DNA of 64,000 nucleotides, taken from assembly GCF_003369915.1 (NCBI RefSeq), contig NC_046674.1, positions 10,416,001 to 10,480,000 on the forward strand. Direction: 5' to 3'. The notes under the pieces were generated by a model that was given only the letters and a program-made list of their open reading frames with translations, did no database searches and was not told the origin of the DNA. Shown one piece after another: positions 23,613 through 34,800 of this stretch. The position numbers and the translations under genes are program-made. The stretch comes from Drosophila miranda (Eukaryota; Arthropoda; Insecta; Diptera; Drosophilidae). Each line of letters begins with the position of its first letter. Within the stretch, counting starts at the first letter, position 1.

Positions 23613-26600
23613 ATGCCAAAAAGCAATCAGTAAGTGAGCACTGAATTTCAGTACAAATATAAAAATGTATTCTCCTCGCAGGGAGGCACGTCGTCATGCA
23701 GTCTCTTTTAAGGAATTTAGTAGGCTAATAGAGAATCTGCCGGGCATTGCCGAGGATGTGCAACGCGATTTCGCTGGGGATGGAGCAAACAAAACGCTGG
23801 ACGAGTGCGCCCGGTGGTACTACAATGCCTTCTACAAGGACCACAGCGTTCGAAATCGGTACAAGTTCAAGGTGCGCGCTTGTGCCAAACTAAAGAAGGA
23901 TAAGTTGCTCAGCCTGCCAGAGGCAGACGTAGATGAGACGCCCGAAGAGAGTCAGCATGAATCGGCTGATGATGTTGAGGTCAAAGTGGACAAGTAAGTA
24001 TAAGTACCACCCCATGTACGCCACATTTTTGGCTAATTCTCTTGATCATTGACAGAATGGGAATGTTCATGTTTCCCGTAACCTTCGGCACCTTTGCAAA
24101 GTACGCGGACAAGGATAAGATATGCAAGCTTACGACACGGAAGGAAACAAACACGGAAGAAATCCAGTCCGATAGCACACAGAAACGACGTCAGTTGCAG
24201 AAATTCTACAACTCATTCTACATGTTTCCAGAAGAACGAAAGTGCACCAATATATTCCCTAAGGCACCACCTGAACTTATATTAAAGTTGCTACAACCCG
24301 GCTATCCCGTCGATGAAGAAACTGACAGCAGATTAGCAGAGCATAAAAAAAAGGGTCAATCAGTCCAAGAGATCGAGACGCATCGGGAGCCTGATACTCC
24401 TGAAGCTCCTGAAGCCAGCAGGTGAGTCCACGCTATAAATACAAATGTCCTCCAGCAGTGCGCTTCAATTTGTACCCTCGACAGCGACTTTCCCATTGTG
24501 AGCTTCCAAGTATTCGAGAAATATCTGGCGAACCTCTACGATATTGTGTGGCAGCTGAAGCTCAACGATCCCGAGTATGTGGCCAAGGGCTTTGACGAGG
24601 GGGCCTATTGCTATTACTTGGCATTTTATCTAACGCCGGAGATTCGGGACCGATACAAGTACATCCTAAGGCCGTGTACTTCGGACCTGAGTGCCCGCCT
24701 ACTTGCCATACCCAGCCGCGAGGAAGCCGAAAAGCTGAGGCGCAAGTTGCCAGAGTTGATTAAACCATCGCCAGATCTGGAGCGACCCAAAAGTCCCGAT
24801 TTGGTCACAGAAACAGCAGTGCCACCTATCGACTTTAAGTTCTTCAAAAAGTATATCGTGAATCTGGATGACATCAGCCAGCAAATGCGAGGCTGCGACG
24901 AGTACAAGGATTTATCCGAAGAGGAGTGTGTCGCGGAGTACTTCAGGCAGTTTTACAGCGCGCCAGAAATACGCGAGCGATTCCAGTATAAGCTGAAGCC
25001 ATGTCCCGGAATGGTACGCGAAAGATTGCTGGGTCGACCGGTCTGCTCAGACGGGTAAATGAAAATATGAACGCCTTTCACGTTCAATTTGAAAATGTTT
25101 GTGCATTGCAGGCCATCGAATGGAGCTGAAAAGGCTGCCGAACAGAACCGACCAACTCCAATGAAGGATAGCAGTCGTCAGTCAGACCCGTAAGACCTCT
25201 GTTTTTAATGTTTTTGTGGCTTTTGATTGGTAAATTACGTTAATATTTATGTTTCAGGGAGCCTCTGTCTGAGGAGGAGGAGTACTGTGTCGAGTAAGAA
25301 ATAAAGAATAATGATTGTGTAAAGATGTAAAATCCCTTTTTCTCTCTTTCAGAAACGATAACAACACGAACACGTTTCCAGTTACGTTCAAGGAGTTCAA
25401 GCGTAGTGTGTCGAATCTCAGCGAAATTGTACAGAAAATGCAGCAGAGCGAGGATTACGGAGAGAAGTCCGAAGAGCAGTGTGCTGAGGAGTACTACCGG
25501 GGGTTCTATTCCATGCCCCAGATGCGAGAACGCTTTGAATGTAAGTTCAAGCCCTGTCCCGCCAAGAAGTGCGAATTGCTGCTCCGCTATGCAGTGGAAC
25601 CTCTTCAACCACCCGAAGAGCAGTCTGAAAATATTCCGCCTCAGAATACAATGTGGGTATATTCGCTTATAATGCAAGATTTTAGTTTGAACAAACATTA
25701 CCTTTACTGCAGATTCAGAAAGCCGGATTCTTTGAGCTCCGCGCCCGATGACGTAGTTACTATTGGGTAAGAGAATGCCATATCTTTCTTGCGCCCACAC
25801 AAGAGTGTTCTCATAATCTCGTGCTCCTCTCTCTGCAGCACTGCTCGCTTCAAGTTTCCCGTGTCCTTGGGTGTATTCAGGCGCTGCATTAACTACGACG
25901 AAATCGTCAGGTCCCGGCTGGGAAAATCTACCGTCAAGCCGCAGCTCCAGGCCCAGACAGCCAACCCGCAGAACCCACACTACGAAAGGAATTTCCGTCA
26001 GTTTTATGTCGGGTTCTACGCATTCCCCTATTTTCGCAAGCAACACGCATACCGATTCGACTGTGGGGGGGACAAAGAGCTGCTGCAAAAGCTGTGCGAT
26101 TATGCAGTACCATTGAATGAGAGTGCCAAGCGGAAAGTGGATGATGAGGAAAAGCGCCGACGACCGACTGGTAGTCGTGGAAGAACAGAAGCTGAACCTA
26201 CTTTGATGCCCAAGCCAGCCCTGGCAGAACCCTGTCGCGTCACACCAAAGATTTCCTTTGCAGTATTTTCGAAACTTTTGTACCTCGAAGATGCAGTTAG
26301 CAAAATGCTGCTGCATCCAAACTTCGCTGCACTGACGGAAGATGAGTGCCAACGGCTGTACTACGAGGCCTTCTATAGCACGCCCAGTATACGCGACAAG
26401 TATCCGTGTAGAATAAAGCCCTGCCCGGCCGGCTTGAGGGCCAACCTACTGCATATCCCCCCCAAGCCGGATAACCTGTCTGATCACAGACACCCTCAGA
26501 GAAACTTATCTGGCCAGCGCCAGAGCACTCCAGATGTGGACAGATTGTATGCGGATAGGAAAGACGAGCTTGATGGGTAAGAAATTTGAGTTTCCTGGCC

Positions 26601-29600
26601 CCAGGATTCTTAAGATGCATTGTCTCCCTTCCTTTCTTTCAGCAAGCAAAAGCTTAACGTGGTCAACTACGTGCCCCACAATCTGAGCTCCTACATAGCT
26701 CGTCGTGTTGCATGTCCCGAGAGAAGAGCTGTCGTTGAGAAGTATATAGTCGAAACGGTAAGGGATTTGAATGAGGCAGCGGCTATCAGTGTCTCGGGGC
26801 TGGATACAGCTAGGAGGGAAATCGGTGAAGAAGAGAAGACAGAGGCTACACCAGTGGCTGCAACGATAGACGTAGAAACTACAGCAGCGACTGGCCGTGA
26901 ACCTGCAGAATGTCCAGCAGCCTCTATTGAAGTTGAAGGGAAAGTTGAAAATCCAGAGGAAAACAGAGTAAGGGGCGACACTGTGCCAGAGAGTACAACA
27001 GACAGTGTTCCAGCCAGTAACGCGAACAATCAGTGCTCTACTACTCTACCAGAGGTTGAAAAAACGACGAATGCAGGGATCACTACGTCTGTAACAGCAT
27101 CCAATGAAGTGCAGGCACCAGCATCTGAGGTAACAGTAAGCAGCACAGGAGAAACAGTGCATCCTGCGGCATCTGCAGTCACTTCGAGCCACCTGCTTGA
27201 ACAACTTGAACAAACAGTGGGAATCTTTGCCGCGCCGAGCCACCAGGTAGGAAGGGCAACAAGCAGCCATTGGCGCAACCACAACTAAACCCTGCCCTGT
27301 CTGTCCCTTAACAGGAGCACACTATCAAGCATTTAATCTTCCAAAGCAACGGCCTAAAGAGCACGATTTGGCGCATACTCTTCCAGCTGAGCCAAGAGGA
27401 GTTCCGCACCTACACAAGCTTCCACAATGGCGAGGCTCTCTATGAAAACGAGGGCGTGCTGCAGCGATGTCATCAGCATGTTGTGGACCAAGGCCATTGG
27501 CCACTTAATTTGTACGTGAAGCTGCCCATGTTGCGCCAACTGTTGCACAGCAAAGGAGTGGAACTGCAGTCGCTGGATCTGTTGCAGCTGTCGCCAAAGA
27601 TCTTGCATTGGAGCGATCTAATGCTGCACACCGACCTCGATGAAATTGTTGAGCAGCATTACGCGGATCGCACCGGCAGGCAGATCGATGATGCGGTATT
27701 GCTGTTCCAGGAACGTGAGCAGCTTTATGCGAGCTGCTGGACGAGCGATCAATGGATACAACAAGTGCCGAAGATCACGAATGAAGCACTAAATGAGCCA
27801 ATCTTTGGTGATGCTCCTGAGCATAAAAAAAGAGCTCAAACAGTCCAAGAGCTCGAGACGCATCGGGAGCCTGAAACTCCTGAAGCCAGCAGGTGAGTCC
27901 ACGCTAAAAATAAAAATGTCCTCCAGCAGTGCGCTTCAATTTGTACCCTCGACAGCGACTTTCCCATTGTGAGCTTCCAAGTATTCGAGAAATATCTGGC
28001 GAACCTCTACGATATTGTGTGGCAGCTGAAGCTCAACGATCCAGAGTATGTGGCCAAGGGCTTTGACGAGGGGGCCTATTGCTATTACTTGGCATTTTAT
28101 CTAACGCCGGAGATTCGGGACCGATACAAGTACATCCTAAGGCCGTGTACTTCGGACCTGAGTGCCCGCCTACTTGCCATACCCAGCCGCGAGGAAGCCG
28201 AAAAGCTGAGGCGCAAGTTGCCAGAGTTGATTAAACCATCGCCAGATCTGGAGCGACCCAAAAGTCCCGATTTGGTCACAGAAACAGCAGTGCCACCTAT
28301 CGACTTTAAGTTCTTCAAAAAGTATATCGTGAATCTGGATGACATCAGCCAGCAAATGCGAGGCTGCGACGAGTACAAGGATTTATCCGAAGAGGAGTGT
28401 GTCGCGGAGTACTTCAGGCAGTTTTACAGCGCGCCAGAAATACGCGAGCGATTCCAGTATAAGCTGAAGCCATGTCCCGGAATGGTACGCGAAAGATTGC
28501 TGGGTCGACCGGTCTGCTCAGACGGGTAAATGAAAATATGAACGCCTTTCACGTTCAATTTGAAAATGTTTGTGCATTGCAGGCCATCGAATGGAGCTGA
28601 AAAGGCTGCCGAACAGAACCGACCAGCTCCAATGAAGGATAGCAGTCGTCAGTCAGACCCGTAAGACCTCTGTTTTTAATGTTTTTGTGGCTTTTGATTG
28701 GTAAATTACGTTAATATTTATGTTTCAGGGAGCCTCTGTCTGAGGAGGAGTACTGTGTCGAGTAAGAAATAACGAATGATGATTGTGCAAAGATTTAAAA
28801 TCTCTTTTTCTCTCTTTCAGAAACGATAACAACAACACGAACAAGTTTCCAGTTACGTTCAAGGAGTTCAAGCGTAGTGTGTCGAATCTCAGCGAAATTG
28901 TACAGAAAATGCAGCAGAGCGAGGATTACGGAGAGAAGTCCGAAGAGCAGTGTGCTGAGGAGTACTACCGGGGGTTCTACTCCATGCCCCAGATGCGAGA
29001 ACGCTTTGAATGTAAGTTCAAGCCCTGTCCCGCCAAGAAGTGCGAATTGCTGCTCCGCTATGCAGTGGAACCTCTTCAACCACCCGAAGAGCAGTCTGAA
29101 AATATTCCGCCTCAGAATACAATGTGGGTATATTCGCTTATAATGCAAGATTTTAGTTTGAACAAACATTACCTTTACTGCAGATTCAGAAAGCCGGATT
29201 CTTTGAGCTCCGCGCCCGATGACGTAGTTACTATTGGGTAAGAGAATGCCATATCTTTCTTGCGCCCACACAAGAGTGTTCTCATAATCTCGTGCTCCTC
29301 TCTCTGCAGCACTGCTCGCTTCAAGTTTCCCGTGTCCTTGGGTGTATTCAGGCGCTGCATTAACTACGACGAAATCGTCAGGTCCCGGCTGGGAAAATCT
29401 ACCGTCAAGCCGCAGCTCCAGGCCCAGACAGCCAACCCGCAGAACCCACACTACGAAAGGAATTTCCGTCAGTTTTATGTCGGGTTCTACGCATTCCCCT
29501 ATTTTCGCAAGCAACACGCATACCGATTCGACTGTGGGGGGGACAAAGAGCTGCTGCAAAAGCTGTGCGATTATGCAGTACCATTGAATGAGAGTGCCAA

Positions 29601-32600
29601 GCGGAAAGTGGATGATGAGGAAAAGCGCCGACGACCGACTGGTAGTCGTGGAAGAACAGAAGCTGAACCTACTTTGATGCCCAAGCCAGCCCTGGCAGAA
29701 CCCTGTCGCGTCACACCAAAGATTTCCTTTGCAGTATTTTCGAAACTTTTGTACCTCGAAGATGCAGTTAGCAAAATGCTGCTGCATCCAAACTTCGCTG
29801 CACTGACGGAAGATGAGTGCCAACGGCTGTACTACGAGGCCTTCTATAGCACGCCCAGTATACGCGACAAGTATCCGTGTAGAATAAAGCCCTGCCCGGC
29901 CGGCTTGAGGGCCAACCTACTGCATATCCCCCCAAGCCGGATAACCTGTCTGATCACAGACACCCTCAGAGAAACTTATCTGGCCAGCGCCAGAGCACTC
30001 CAGATGTGGAAAGATTGTATGCGGATAGGAAAGCCGAGCTTGATGGGTAAGAAATTTGAGTTTCCTGGCCCCAGGATTCTTTAGATGCATTGTCTCCCTT
30101 CCTCTTTCAGCAAGCAAAATCTGAGCTCCTACATAGCTCGTCGTGTTGCATGTCCCGAGAGAAGAGCTGTCGTTGAGAAGTATATAGTCGAAACGGTAAG
30201 GGATTTGAATGAGGCAGCGGCTATCAGTGTCTCGGGGCTGGATACAGCTAGGAGGGAAATCGGTGAAGAAGAGAAGACAGAGGCTACACCAGTGGCTGCA
30301 ACGATAGACGTAGAAACTACAGCAGCGACTGGCCGTGAACCTGCAGAATGTCCAGCAGCCTCTATTGAAGTTGAAGGGAAAGTTGAAAATCCAGAGGAAA
30401 ACAGAGTAAGGGGCGACACTGTGCCAGAGAGTACAACAGACAGTGTTCCAGCCAGTAACGCGAACAATCAGTGCTCTACTACTCTACCAGAGGTTGAAAA
30501 AACGACGAATGCAGGGACCACTACGTCTGTAACAGCATCCAATGAAGTGCAGGCACCAGCATCTGAGGTAACAGTAAGCAGCACAGGAGAAACAGTGCAT
30601 CCTGCGGCATCTGCAGTCACTTCGAGCCACCTGCTTGAACAACTTGAACAAACAGTGGGAATCTTTGCCGCGCCGAGCCACCAGGTAGGAAGGGCAACAA
30701 GCAGCCATTGGCGCAACCACAACTAAACCCTGCCCTGTCTGTCCCTTAACAGGAGCACACTATCAAGCATTTAATCTTCCAAAGCAACGGCCTAAAGAGC
30801 ACGATTTGGCGCATACTCTTCCAGCTGAGCCAAGAGGAGTTCCGCACCTACACAAGCTTCCACAATGGCGAGGCTCTCTATGAAAACGAGGGCGTGCTGC
30901 AGCGATGTCATCAGCATGTTGTGGACCAAGGCCATTGGCCACTTAATTTGTACGTGAAGCTGCCCATGTTGCGCCAACTGTTGCACAGCAAAGGAGTGGA
31001 ACTGCAGTCGCTGGATCTGTTGCAGCTGTCGCCAAAGATCTTGCATTGGAGCGATCTAATGCTGCACACCGACTTCGATGAAATTGTTGAGCAGCATTAC
31101 GCGGATCGCACCGGCAGGCAGATCGATGATGCGGTATTGCTGTTCCAGGAACGTGAGCAGCTTTATGCGAGCTGCTGGACGCACGATCAATGGATACGCC
31201 AAGTACCGAAGATCACAAATGAAGCACTAAATGAGCCAATCTTTGGGGATGAATCTGCTGTTGCAGATGTAGAATTAAGTAAGTTTTTTACATTTGATAA
31301 GTGGGTATAATCTAAATGTAAATTTAATTCCCAGAGCGACTCTGTGGAATGGAGGAAAGCCAGGCCACGGCGATGACTATTGAATCAGACAACACCACAC
31401 CCACACCATCTGGTAAGTGGTTTGCCTGGTTGCGCTTGTCCACTTACGCAGCCTTTACGAAGTCTACTTTGCTTGTAATTACAGAAGTATCCATTTGCCC
31501 GCCCACTGAGCTCAACGCTCAATCTTTCAACTTTGTGGACATGGACGAAGTGGATCCGGCTTCACAAATCCCAGAAACCCAGAATAATCCGCTTATGGAG
31601 AGCATGCAGGTTCCGGTCAAGCAGGAGGCGATTAAGTTCCTCGACAACCTGCGCGGCAGCTACATCAACAGCCAGGAGTTCCTGTGGGAGAGCATTGATT
31701 CGAACGAACAAATTATTAACTTGGATGTCAGTCAGGAGTCACTTTCGGCCTTGCCTTGCTTTGCCATCCGCAGAGCTACAGAACTTGCGTCATCGAGTGC
31801 AAATGCATTTCCACAGTTTCCAGAAAGTGAAAACCACTCTAATATTTCGACGGAGCCAGAAATTATAGAGACTCGGCCTGCACTTATACAGGCAGAGGAA
31901 GCTGTTAAGCCCGAGCCCAAGTCCGAGCCCGATTCCGAGCCGGAGCTTATGCCAGCGCCTGTGTCGATAGCAATGGCTCAGCTGAATGTGATGGAAAACG
32001 AGGCGCTGGTACCGCCGCTAAATGAGCGCCTAAAACAAAAACATAAAATGCCTGCCCCAAACGTGGTGGCCACCAAGAAGCCGCGTCTGAACGAGAAGGT
32101 GCCGCAGTTGCGACACGAGTTCCGGGCCCTGCCGCTCCACGCCGTGGTACGCATCGAATCGAACGACTTTGTCCGCGGCCTAGAGGACGAGCAGCCAACC
32201 ACTTCCTTGCTAGTCGCTTCTGAAAAGGACTCTACAATCACCGCCTCGCAGGATTTTGCGTCGGGCAACACTCTTCTAGCATCCTCCCAGCTCGACGTCC
32301 TATTGAATGCTCCGAACGTTACGGTGCGCAAGGTAAATGACAATGCTGTTACTGTTGCAGGTAGTGACAAGATTAGCGACAAGGGGCCCCCGCCTGAAGC
32401 GCAGAGTTGCGTTATCTTTCGAGACATGGAGCGCTATCGATACTTTAGAGAACTGACAACCGAACAGATAATCAAGCACAGAATCGATGGCTATATCGTG
32501 GGCAGTTCCTATCAGGATGCTTTGATCAAGATAAACAGCAAGTTATGCAACGTGCGCGGTGCGCTGATCGAAACATTATTTCCCCATATGTCCGCCCGAC

Positions 32601-32908
32601 TGCGATCTGATTTGCGGTACATGCTCTGTGATCTGGGGGTTTACATCTTTAATTGCCGCTGGCTCGCGTACAAAGATTCCACCCAGGACCTGCGTGCTCG
32701 TGTGCTGTCCATGTTTATGGACGTGGTCCCCCAGTTTGTACACTTCCGCGCCGAGTTCGACAATGCGACTCGAGAATGGGCCACGTGCAGCACGATTGAT
32801 AGGTGTGACCCGGAACCCGTTGGGCGACGGCCCAAATCCGATGTCGGGGCGGTGCTCAAGCCAGGCGTACTCGGGCGCATGATAGCATTGAAGACGCAAC
32901 TTCGTTGA
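23613..32908 (+). CDS. Large unrecognised protein of about 70-residue repeats; internal in-frame duplication; one frameshift
   Basis: Not recognised. Coding exons by GT-AG borders and phase: 23613-23629, 23682-23993, 24056-24421, 24485-25054, 25112-25189, 25258-25293, 25353-25652, 25713-25766, 25839-26576, 26643-27246, 27315-27892, then duplicated 27956-28525, 28583-28660, 28729-28761, 28821-29123, 29184-29237, 29310-30046, 30111-30684, 30753-31278, and unique 31335-31412, 31485-32908. The total is 8030 bases, one short of 2677 codons; the missing base is a C in the run at about 29929-29934 (six C, seven in the sister copy). Seven repeats, then five duplicated, share F..F......L..I, E.C...YY..FYS.P..R.R, K.KPCP and LL..P. 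Each is about 70 residues and probably helical. After them come an acidic Thr/Ser/Glu-rich linker, a conserved module (IFQSNGLKSTIWRILFQLS) and a C-terminal domain (about 32420-32800, RYRYFREL...YLV-type). No signal peptide or membrane segment. Basic and acidic tracts suggest a nuclear protein; that is inference. Confidence 0.75.
24342..31249. repeat. Internal tandem duplication of exons 4-11 (about 3.45 kb unit)
   Basis: About 24342-27815 is repeated at about 27826-31249, with an offset of 3471 bases at exons 4/12. Introns and exons are both copied, at roughly 99 percent identity by eye. Differences are one GAG fewer in exon 14, one extra AAC in exon 15, a 1-base C deletion in exon 17, a 30-base in-frame deletion in exon 18 and scattered substitutions. 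The left seam lies in exon 3 (after GCAGAGCATAAAAAAA), the right seam in exon 11 (ATCTTTGG.GATG). In copy 1 the exon 11 frame runs on into the duplicated tail of exon 3, so the fusion stays in frame and uses the original donor. The tail itself is more diverged than the interior. Confidence 0.93.
30047..30123 (+). other. Early stop produced by the frameshift in the second repeat block
   Basis: Because the C-run at about 29929 is one base short, the frame after it is shifted. With normal splicing the shifted frame reaches TGA at about 30121, eleven bases into exon 18. Without splicing it reaches a TAG at 30082. Either way the last five exons would not be translated as part of the same protein. 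If the missing C is a sequencing error, the gene is intact. Confidence 0.7.
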
Positions 32909-32922
32909 ATTTTAGTTTTGTT

Positions 32923-32928
32923 AATAAA
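32923..32928 (+). terminator. Poly(A) signal of the repeat-protein gene
   Basis: AATAAA 15 bases after the TGA at 32906-32908, followed by TGTTTTT. It fixes the gene's 3' end and shows that the last exon is still under a normal 3' end context. Confidence 0.6.
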
Positions 32929-33149
32929 AAGTGTTTTTCGTTATTTTACAACCGACAAATTGTGTTTGTATCTTTTCAGAGACCGTAGTGCCATTAAAAA
33001 AGACTCCACTTAACTATTTTGGGAAGAGGAAAATTAAATTTAACATATATTTCGATATATGGGTACTGGAAACATGCACTAAATAAAGCCTAGTGCAGTG
33101 ACTCACACTGTTGAATATTTTGGCAAATAAACTTTTTATTTTGGATAAA

Positions 33150-33830
33150 GGAGAAGGTTTTCACCTAACAGGACGAGCTAATCGCTCCGGTTGGAGCTTA
33201 TCAGGATGGATATGAGGCCATCAAAAGAGGAAAAGAGGCAGCATTGCCCGGACGCTCAAGTTGCGTGACGAGTTAAAATAGCCGCATGTGGGGGGATCGT
33301 GTGCCAAAATATCATGGTTGTGGCGCGTTCTGGGGTACCTCCTACTTAGATCTTATTCAAAGCAGCTTGGTCCAGATGCGGAGGCGGAACGGTTCCCCGG
33401 GACACGTCGGCTATACACAAAGGCCGTATAAGCAGCAGAAGACGCTGAAAATGAAGTGTGTTTGGCATTTGCTAACCGCGGAATAGCACCGCGGAATAGT
33501 GAGCTACTCTTATGACGCTGGTAACGTGAGTCTCCGCATGATAAGCCACCTCAGGCGGAGCTGGTCTGCCACATGCTCTGCGCCATCCTGCTGCAGCCCT
33601 ATTTAAAGAATTACATTGACTTCTTTGATCATTGATCATTGACTTTGATTCTCCGTAGTGCCGGTCAGCTCGAAGAGCTGAAGAGACAGAAGTCTTCGTG
33701 GTGCAATGATTTGGGGGATGAGGAGCAAGCTGGAGTACCTGCCCAGCGTGAAGCGGGAGATTTTCAATAATGTAAACTTCAATATGAGCAGAGACTACAA
33801 AACGTTTGTACTGCGATACTAGTATAGTAC
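33150..33830 (+). pseudogene. Decayed coding fragment, possibly TPR/SMYD-like
   Basis: Broken open segments occur in different frames. One (about 33355-33500) contains YTKAV, an in-frame stop, then CLAFANRGIA, which resembles the first TPR of SMYD4-like SET/MYND proteins. A second (about 33540-33640) reads AELVCHMLCAILLQPYLKNY; a third (about 33730-33815) reads KLEYLPSVKREIFNNVNFN. Stops and frame changes between them indicate a dead gene. The family suggestion is weak; it could also be transposon debris. Confidence 0.3.
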
Positions 33831-34549
33831 TACGTATCTATTTCAAATACGAATTCAACATATACATATGTACATGATTAAGCTGTGTTCCGATCATGGA
33901 CAGAGAACGATTTACCACGAAAATTATGAATTTTGAAGGTGAAAGATATCGTGGTCTTTTTTAACGTAAAGATGAAGGATACGATTGATCTAAGAGAGGA
34001 ATCATTATTCTTATTATTATTTTCCGCGGTTTAACTCATGTTGTTGTCCATTTTTTGAATAAAGGGCGCTCAAGTCGTAATATTTCGGAATATTTGTCAG
34101 GATCAGACCGTATATTTTATCGAAAAATCCGCGGTTGCACTGATTTTCTTGCCACCATATCTAGCTCGCACACCTTGTAAATGTTATACTTCTTATAGTA
34201 CTTTCCAGTATTTTTTAAGACGCGTTATGGATCCACCCTCCTGTCGAATGCACCAATGTAAAAACCGTGTAGAAATTCTATTTAAAGCCCTGTCCCTGGC
34301 CAAATGGAATTAGTATTCGTGATCTGCATTAAATTCATGATCGTTTTCCAACAAAACCTCAATTTTTTCAAACATGTCGGAATAAAAGTTTTGTCAAAAA
34401 GTGAATAACGGAGGTTTTTCACACTGTCGCTTCCATGGGGCTTATTTGAAAAAAAAATGTAGTTAATATGTACCAATATGTGTAGTTAGTCTGTAGTTAA
34501 CATATAAGACAATTCATTTTGTGGAAATTGTTGTTAACCTTCTTTTTTA

Positions 34550-34800
34550 AACATTATTTTATAAACAAGTAAATAAAAATGAGAGGCTCCAGATAGGCAG
34601 TCTTGTTGGAAAGTCGTTCGTTAATCAGACAAAATGATGTGTTCATGGCTGAGGGTTCTAGCTAACTAGTAATATTCAACCGAATATAAAAATCGAGGAA
34701 TACGATGGAATAATTGAATACAAATAGCTCGTCAGTATATTAAGGGTATATTTTGAAACTGTGACGTACATTCGGTATATTTCTGAGAGTCAGGTTAAGA
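34550..34800 (+). repeat. Dispersed A/T-rich repeat with GTATATTT motifs
   Basis: About 34610-34800 shares order and wording with about 53180-53420. Shared blocks are TTAATC.GA.AAAAT.ATGTG..CATGGCT, then AATC(A)AA/AACGAGGAATA, then CGTCAGTATATT.A.GGTATATTT, then GTATATTTCTGAGA.GTCAG. A shorter relative lies at about 52900-53010. This looks like an old interspersed element; no coding capacity. Confidence 0.55.

Noticed and set aside
25240-26352. 370-codon minus-strand frame opposite the repeat-protein exons (and the copy at 28795-29823)
   Set aside because: It runs through exons and introns of the plus-strand gene and mirrors their codon pattern; no domain, no splice logic.
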